From Mucidula mucida (taxonomy: Eukaryota; Basidiomycota; Agaricomycetes; Agaricales; Physalacriaceae), in contig JADNYV010000076.1 of the NCBI GenBank assembly GCA_015501055.1, positions 62,001 to 126,000 on the forward strand: DNA of 64,000 nt. The letters are read 5' to 3'. Positions within the stretch are counted from its first letter, which is position 1. Each line of letters opens with the position of its first letter. Positions 59,323 to 64,000 of this stretch are shown in pieces. The position numbers and the translations under genes were made by a program. Under the pieces are notes generated by a model. That model saw nothing but the letters and a program-made list of their open reading frames with translations, made no database searches and had not been told where the DNA came from.

Positions 59323-59978
59323 CTAAAAGTCGTCCGTGGCGATGAGATCCCCATTGGGCAGCGTGAAAAAGTACCGCGGACACCACACAGTATTGGTGAA
59401 ATCTAAAAACCACCTTGGCTCTTCGTCCAATCCAAAAAAGTCCTTGACCCTCCTTACAACTTCCTCCGAGGGCGTCCCATTCCCATTCACATAACTATTC
59501 GTCAACGACAAACAACCCATCTCATGATCAAAGTCGATGCGCACATTGTCCTCCAGTCGCAGCACCCAGGGTTGCGGTATCTCTAGATGCTTCTGCACGA
59601 GGGCAAAGGTTTTACGCTCATCGAGTATAGGGATGTCATCGCCCGTAAGTGGATCTTCGTAGGATGTAAAAACTAGATAATCGGCATGGTCCCGCGCGCG
59701 CATTGTAGGGACGACCTTCTTCTCGTCCATCGGCCACCCGAAATTGAACTTGGGCGGTGAGTAGTAGACTCCAAGGCGCGCTTTCAGCCCGGAGGGTAGC
59801 ACGTGTAAATTCTCCGCCACTTCCAGTGCGGTATTGAACCCAAGCTATATAAGAGCTTTAGTTTAGACGTGACCACTGGATAGTATTAATCACGTACACG
59901 GAAACCAGAGTCTCTGAGGTTGCGTGGAGGTCGTAAGGCCTCCGGGATCTGTCCAATAACTTGACTGAGGCGGGCCAT
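59323..59978 (-). CDS. Small SPPK-family protein, copy D
   Basis: Exons 59978-59898 and 59844-59323 (200 aa; 53-nt intron). It has the same motifs as copy C (YYSPPKFNFGWPM, LTNSYVNGNG, DLIATDDF) and very few changes. Upstream DNA matches that of copy C for ~150 bp, including CACGTG at 60045-60050, and then diverges; no nuclease-like gene follows. It lies downstream of the module 2 nuclease-like gene, convergent with it. Confidence 0.77.
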
Positions 59979-60670
59979 GATGATAGCAGAAGTCAAGTTT
60001 GTTCAACCGGTCGGCGGCGCTTCAAATACCAGCAAACATTGTCTCACGTGATGCTGGTCCAAATAACCTATTACTGGATGTGGACACACAGAGGCTCATT
60101 TGTTCACGTCTAAAGGGAAATACTGTAGTCGCTGACGTTCTCCTGGCAAACCTCAAGGATCTGGGTTCGATCTGATGGAATTCCGACTGAGCCGGCATCA
60201 CGTCCGAATCCAGGGTTCATCTCTGACTGTCGGGCGCCGTGTAGCTCCAAGATTTTCCAATACATGCTCAAGTCAGTCGCGGTGGCATCTACGAGAGTCA
60301 GTAATTTATTATCGCTCTTCAACATCTTCAGCCAATGTCAAGCTTGAAGCTGACTTTCGACAGAACGCGCTCGAGTACGTTAACCATTTCTGGCCTCGGT
60401 ATCTCTGCTGAAATCCCCGCCAAGGATTTTGAAAGGTGAAAGAGAAAAGAGGAAGCATCATCGATCGTGGTACGTATCATCCTTGGAACGAATCGCGCAC
60501 ATACTGACCAGCGCATAGCAGTTCCAGAAACGCACAAGTCGCGAAAGTCTATCCTACTGCGATACGCGGCGACGTCAGTCATTCTCGCTGCTATAGATAG
60601 CGCGTTACCAATAGTCTGAAGTCTGCTTAGGCAACGGCTCCTACTTCTCAAACAGCGGATCAAGGTGCCA
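59979..60670. other. Intergenic
   Basis: 59979-60130 is the duplicated promoter of copy D; the rest shows no gene. Confidence 0.45.
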
Positions 60671-61585
60671 TGAATCCCAAAATGACTGGGAAACAGTCAA
60701 AGCGCAAGAGGTCGTACGAGACTTCCGGTCTCCCCGAGTGGCGAATAACTTTAAGTGACGATGAAACGCTCGAGGTATGTCGTACGGGCACGAAAAATGT
60801 CGCGCTTTGATTGCTAACTCGCATATTCTCTCACTGAACAGATGGGGCGACGACGGGAGTTCATCCTAGTTGAAATGAAAAAGACAGCCAAAGCGTGCGA
60901 GGACACACTGCGCGTTGAGCTCGAGGCGCTTCACAAGAAACGCGAAGAGGACATTCGAGCGGCCTTGAAGGAGGAATACACACTACGTGAAGACACTCTA
61001 CGCGCCGAACTCGAATCTCTCTACCGGAAATGCGAGGCCGACGCTCGAACAGCGTCTGCCAAACGCTTCGACGGCGTTAGAACTGAAGCGGCAAAGGAGC
61101 ACAGGCAACGCGAGGATGCTCTACGCCATCAATTTGAATCGGGCTTCAAGAAATGGGCGGCCCAGGCCCGGATAGCGTGCGAGAAGCGTATATGGGATAC
61201 TAGAGTGGGGGTGGAGCAGGAGCACAAGCAACTTGAGGCGACTCTTCGGGCTGAACTCGAAGGACAGTCCCAGGCCAAGGTCGAGGAACACATGCGCCGT
61301 AACGCCAATCTGCGTCTTGAGCTCGAAGCTCTTTTGCAAAAAGAGAGGGCTGAGATGGATAAGGCGATGGATCAGCTGCGGGTTGAATTGCAGTCGAAGT
61401 CCAAACGTGACGTTGAGCGGTTGGAAGAATTGGAAGCCGAGCTTGTAGTTGAGAAAGTCAAGCCGGCGGGAGCGCATCGCAGGATCGAAATACTGGAAGA
61501 AGAGAACGCCGTATTGGCGGCAGAGAAGGAGCTCATAGAAAGGAAATCGAGACTAGCGCTTCTTCAAGGAAGTGGTCTCGAATAA
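60671..61585 (+). CDS. Coiled-coil protein family, copy 2
   Basis: A short basic first exon (start near 60671, KRKR-rich) has a GTATGT donor at about 60775. It splices at a CTGAACAG acceptor to 60842-61585, which encodes MGRRREFILVEMKK followed by ~220 residues of almost continuous coiled coil. Repeats of the type LRxELExLxxK run through it, ending RIEILEEENAVLAAEKELIERK. The frame of the first exon rests on the exact base count near 60715 and should be checked. The family is not recognised; the same ending occurs in copies 1 and 3. Confidence 0.6.
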
Positions 61586-61795
61586 GCAGTTATCCATACG
61601 CACTGCGCCCATCTTCCCTTAGTTTGTTCTACGTCAAGTCAATTCTCTTTACTGCTCTTTGTTGAACATGCATATGCTGCAAGCGATTGATGATACCTGC
61701 AGACTTTTTTTTTGATATCAAATGTTGTAAAGCAATAGTACACTGAGCTGTCTCCTGAATGACGAGATAGATGGCCACTGTAATGTAAATGTAAT

Positions 61796-62302
61796 TTAAA
61801 TTGCAGCCTTGTCACGAAGCGCCGCCAACCTCGCTTTCCTCTCCCCACGCTCTCTCTCTGCAACCAGAATTCCGTTCTCCTCTTCCAATATCTCAATCAT
61901 ATGCTTCAAGACCGCCTGCTTCTCCCTCTCCAATACAAGTTCAGCACACAGGCTCTCAGCACCGCGTCGAGATACTGATTCGTGTTCGGATCCGAAGCGT
62001 TCATCGAAGGCCGCGGGGGGTTCAAACATATCTTGCAGTAATTCATGCGGCTTATAATAATAAACATCACCTGTCTGAGCAGGTCGAGGTGAGTTATCCG
62101 ATATAGCACTCGGTTGGATAGTATTTGTCTCCTTACTTTCCCGCGACTCGGCAGATATAGCGACGTCAGCAGTCGTTGTCTTTGCCTTCTTCAAGGCTGG
62201 TCGAGAAGTATCAGCACTCACGCCCTGCTCGAGGGTCTGCGAGCTCTTCCTCCTCCTTTTGTGCATGGGATCCTTCATCCGAAGTTTATCGGTGGCCTGC
62301 AT
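61796..62302 (-). CDS. Coiled-coil protein family, copy 3 (short)
   Basis: A single open frame of 168 aa. The N-terminus is basic (MHKRRRKSSQTLEQ), then RPALKKAKTTTADVAISAES, matching the N-terminal block of copy 1. The long coiled coil is reduced to a final ~50 residues (HMIEILEEENGILVAERERGERKARL). It is convergent with copy 2, with a T-run (61707-61714) between the two 3' ends. Confidence 0.6.
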   Translation of the reverse strand: MQATDKLRMKDPMHKRRRKSSQTLEQGVSADTSRPALKKAKTTTADVAISAESRESKETNTIQPSAISDNSPRPAQTGDVYYYKPHELLQDMFEPPAAFDERFGSEHESVSRRGAESLCAELVLEREKQAVLKHMIEILEEENGILVAERERGERKARLAALRDKAAI

Positions 62303-62746
62303 TCCATAGCGTTGGAGATTTAGGCAAGACCTAGCAGTATCGTACTTGTTCGCGGGTGGGGTCGAAGATTACCAGTCTTGCCGCTTGATACGTAAGTATG
62401 AGCTTGGCTGGATGGGAAACGATGTCAACGTACTCAACGAGTCTGCTCTCTTTCTCGTAGCAATGCCGTTGTAACGCGGTTCAAGAAAGTTATCGATGAA
62501 CCTATCCCTCTGATGTCGATAGGGAAGCGTTGAGAATGAGGAACGACTTAAGTCGTCGAGTACTCACAGGAGAGTGTCGCGTGAGCAATTCGAGTACGAT
62601 ACAGTAGAAGATACGAGACAGAGTCTGTACGCGCGCGACACAGATTGAAGGCAAATCTGACAGACGATGTTGATGGGCCACTTGAAACTCCGCGACATTA
62701 CGTGAGCTATCAAACCCTAACCTGACGCTCCTTGACGCGTACCACC
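62303..62746. other. Intergenic/promoter of p47-like gene
   Basis: No gene is recognised. Confidence 0.4.
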
Positions 62747-63964
62747 ATGTCAGACCCAAATGACACGAATACTCACGGTTTCTCGCTGTCTGGAGGCCCC
62801 GCTGAGCGCCTGCCCGAGTCATGGGCGCGCCCGTCGACGACGAGAAGGGTAGGCAGAGTCGGCGACTGGAACAATGCAGGGTACGTGCCATCTCCAGAGG
62901 CCGTGACGCTCATTAAAGGAATCTACAGCGGTGGATCTAGTAGGAGCTCTTCTGGAGGTGGTGGTGGTCCAAGAATCGCATCGCTGAGAGATTTGAGTGG
63001 ACCATCTGCCCCGGCACCGCCGCCATCGTTTGGCGGTGGCGGCCATGACTCGGACGACGAGGACGATCAGCCACGCGGCGCAGAAAGCTGGTTTGCCGGC
63101 GGAGAACGCAGGTTAGATACCGCCCTCTTTTGCTGATGCCGATCTGACCTGGGTTATCCAGTGGAATATCCGTACAAAATCCAGACCATGCCAGAGGGAA
63201 TGTTCCCGGCGGCAATATGGTTAGAGATCTCCTGCGACGCGCGGCCGAGTACGTCAGCCCATCTATATATGTGGCGTCCATTAATGGTCGAACATAGAGC
63301 CGGTCCAGCATTACCCCCCGCAACTGGATCCAGTCGGGCAGGCGCCTTTGCTGGTGGAGGGCACACGCTTGGAAGTGATGACATCGAGAGTTCTTATATC
63401 CCCGATCCCAATGCTCCTGAAGATCCCGAGCAGGAGACGGCGATTCGTCATTTGACTTTCTGGCGCGACGGGTTCACGGTGGAGGATGGGGAATTGATGC
63501 GTTACGATGATCCCAACAATGAGACCATTCTCGCAGAGATAAATTCTGGGTACGCTATATGTGCTGCTCGTATAGGCCAAACTAATCGATGTCGTCTGCA
63601 GCCGTGCGCCACCATCCATCCTCAATGTCCTACCCGGCCAGCCTGTCGAGCTTCGCGTTGACAGACAGATTGATCAAGACTATGTTGCGCCGAAGCGTTC
63701 TGGTTTCTTTGGCTCTGGAAACCGTCTTGGTGCTCCTGTGCCTGGGCAGGCCGCTGCATCTTCGTCCTCAATGCCCGGCGGTTTCTCTGCTCCGTCGTCG
63801 GCGCCGGCTGCCTCTTCGCCTGCTGCTCCAGGCGGCACCAAATTCGAAGTTGATCAAACTCTGCCCACCACAAGCATTCAAATTCGTCTTGCAGATGGGA
63901 CGAGGATGGTCTGCCGCATGAACCTTACTCACACCGTGCTTGACATTCGTAACTTCATCAATGC
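62747..63964 (+). CDS. p47/Shp1-type UBX cofactor of Cdc48 (3' end outside window)
   Basis: Exon 1 is 62747-62880 (start MSDPNDTN), then a 48-nt in-frame intron. Further exons begin at 62929, 63162, ~63291 and ~63602. Features in order: [14 protein letters not shown]; a GGG-rich acidic linker; [37 protein letters not shown]. The SEP domain reads [19 protein letters not shown], then [21 protein letters not shown] Ser/Ala-rich linker and the start of a UBX domain follow ([19 protein letters not shown]). Cdc48/p97 uses this adaptor in membrane fusion, proteasomal and autophagy pathways (family knowledge). A splice donor follows NFINA at 63965, and the remaining UBX exon lies beyond the window. 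Confidence 0.88.
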
Positions 63965-64000
63965 GTATGTCTACTCTCCCGACTAGAACTATGACTAAAG

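Overview
The window looks like nuclear DNA from an agaricomycete (mushroom-forming basidiomycete) fungus. Genes are split by very small GT-AG introns, mostly 44-60 nt, many with a recognisable CTAAC/CTGAC-like branch site. tRNA genes carry introns just 3' of the anticodon. The protein families also fit: DUF6535 proteins, F-box/LRR-like proteins, a heme-thiolate peroxidase, a ustS-like GST, Nse3/MAGE and p47/Shp1. All exon models were built by eye from splice signals and reading-frame continuity.

Layout. 0-2.5 kb: poorly interpretable; one TATA-driven small gene candidate and a 100-bp tandem duplication. 2.5-12.4 kb: conserved genes (DENND11/LCHN-like, heme haloperoxidase, OTU protease, F-box protein) mixed with four intron-containing tRNA-Gly(GCC) genes, two tRNA-like relics and a dead MFS sugar transporter. 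12.4-16.6 kb: a Cys-rich microprotein gene and a decayed multi-exon region. 16.6-30 kb: the most rearranged part. It holds a divergent gene pair (small SPPK/APPK-family protein facing a PD-(D/E)XK-like protein), a DUF6535 gene, a Cys-rich small gene, three PIN-domain gene copies, and a mosaic of segmental duplications at 23.2-27.7 kb. 30-37.2 kb: tRNA-Lys(CUU), then a tandem array of DUF6535 genes and relics. 40-53.5 kb: housekeeping-type genes (Nse3/MAGE, GST, membrane-anchored coiled-coil protein, SDR, small conserved proteins), one dead F-box gene, a MITE-like element and a GCGTG-rich tract. 55-62.3 kb: a second divergent SPPK/nuclease-like module with an extra SPPK copy, a relic, and three coiled-coil paralogues. 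62.7 kb to the end: p47/Shp1-type UBX cofactor, cut by the window edge.

The best candidate for an undescribed system is the divergent two-gene module. It occurs twice (16.7-18.7 kb and 56.9-59.0 kb). A ~200-residue protein of unknown family is transcribed away from a ~310-320-residue, basic N-terminal protein with a conserved PD...ExK signature. The small gene also exists as two further intact copies, and all four intact copies have a CACGTG box 67-80 bp upstream of the start codon. Function is unknown. A selfish or defence-like nuclease/partner system is one hypothesis; no function is visible in the sequence itself.
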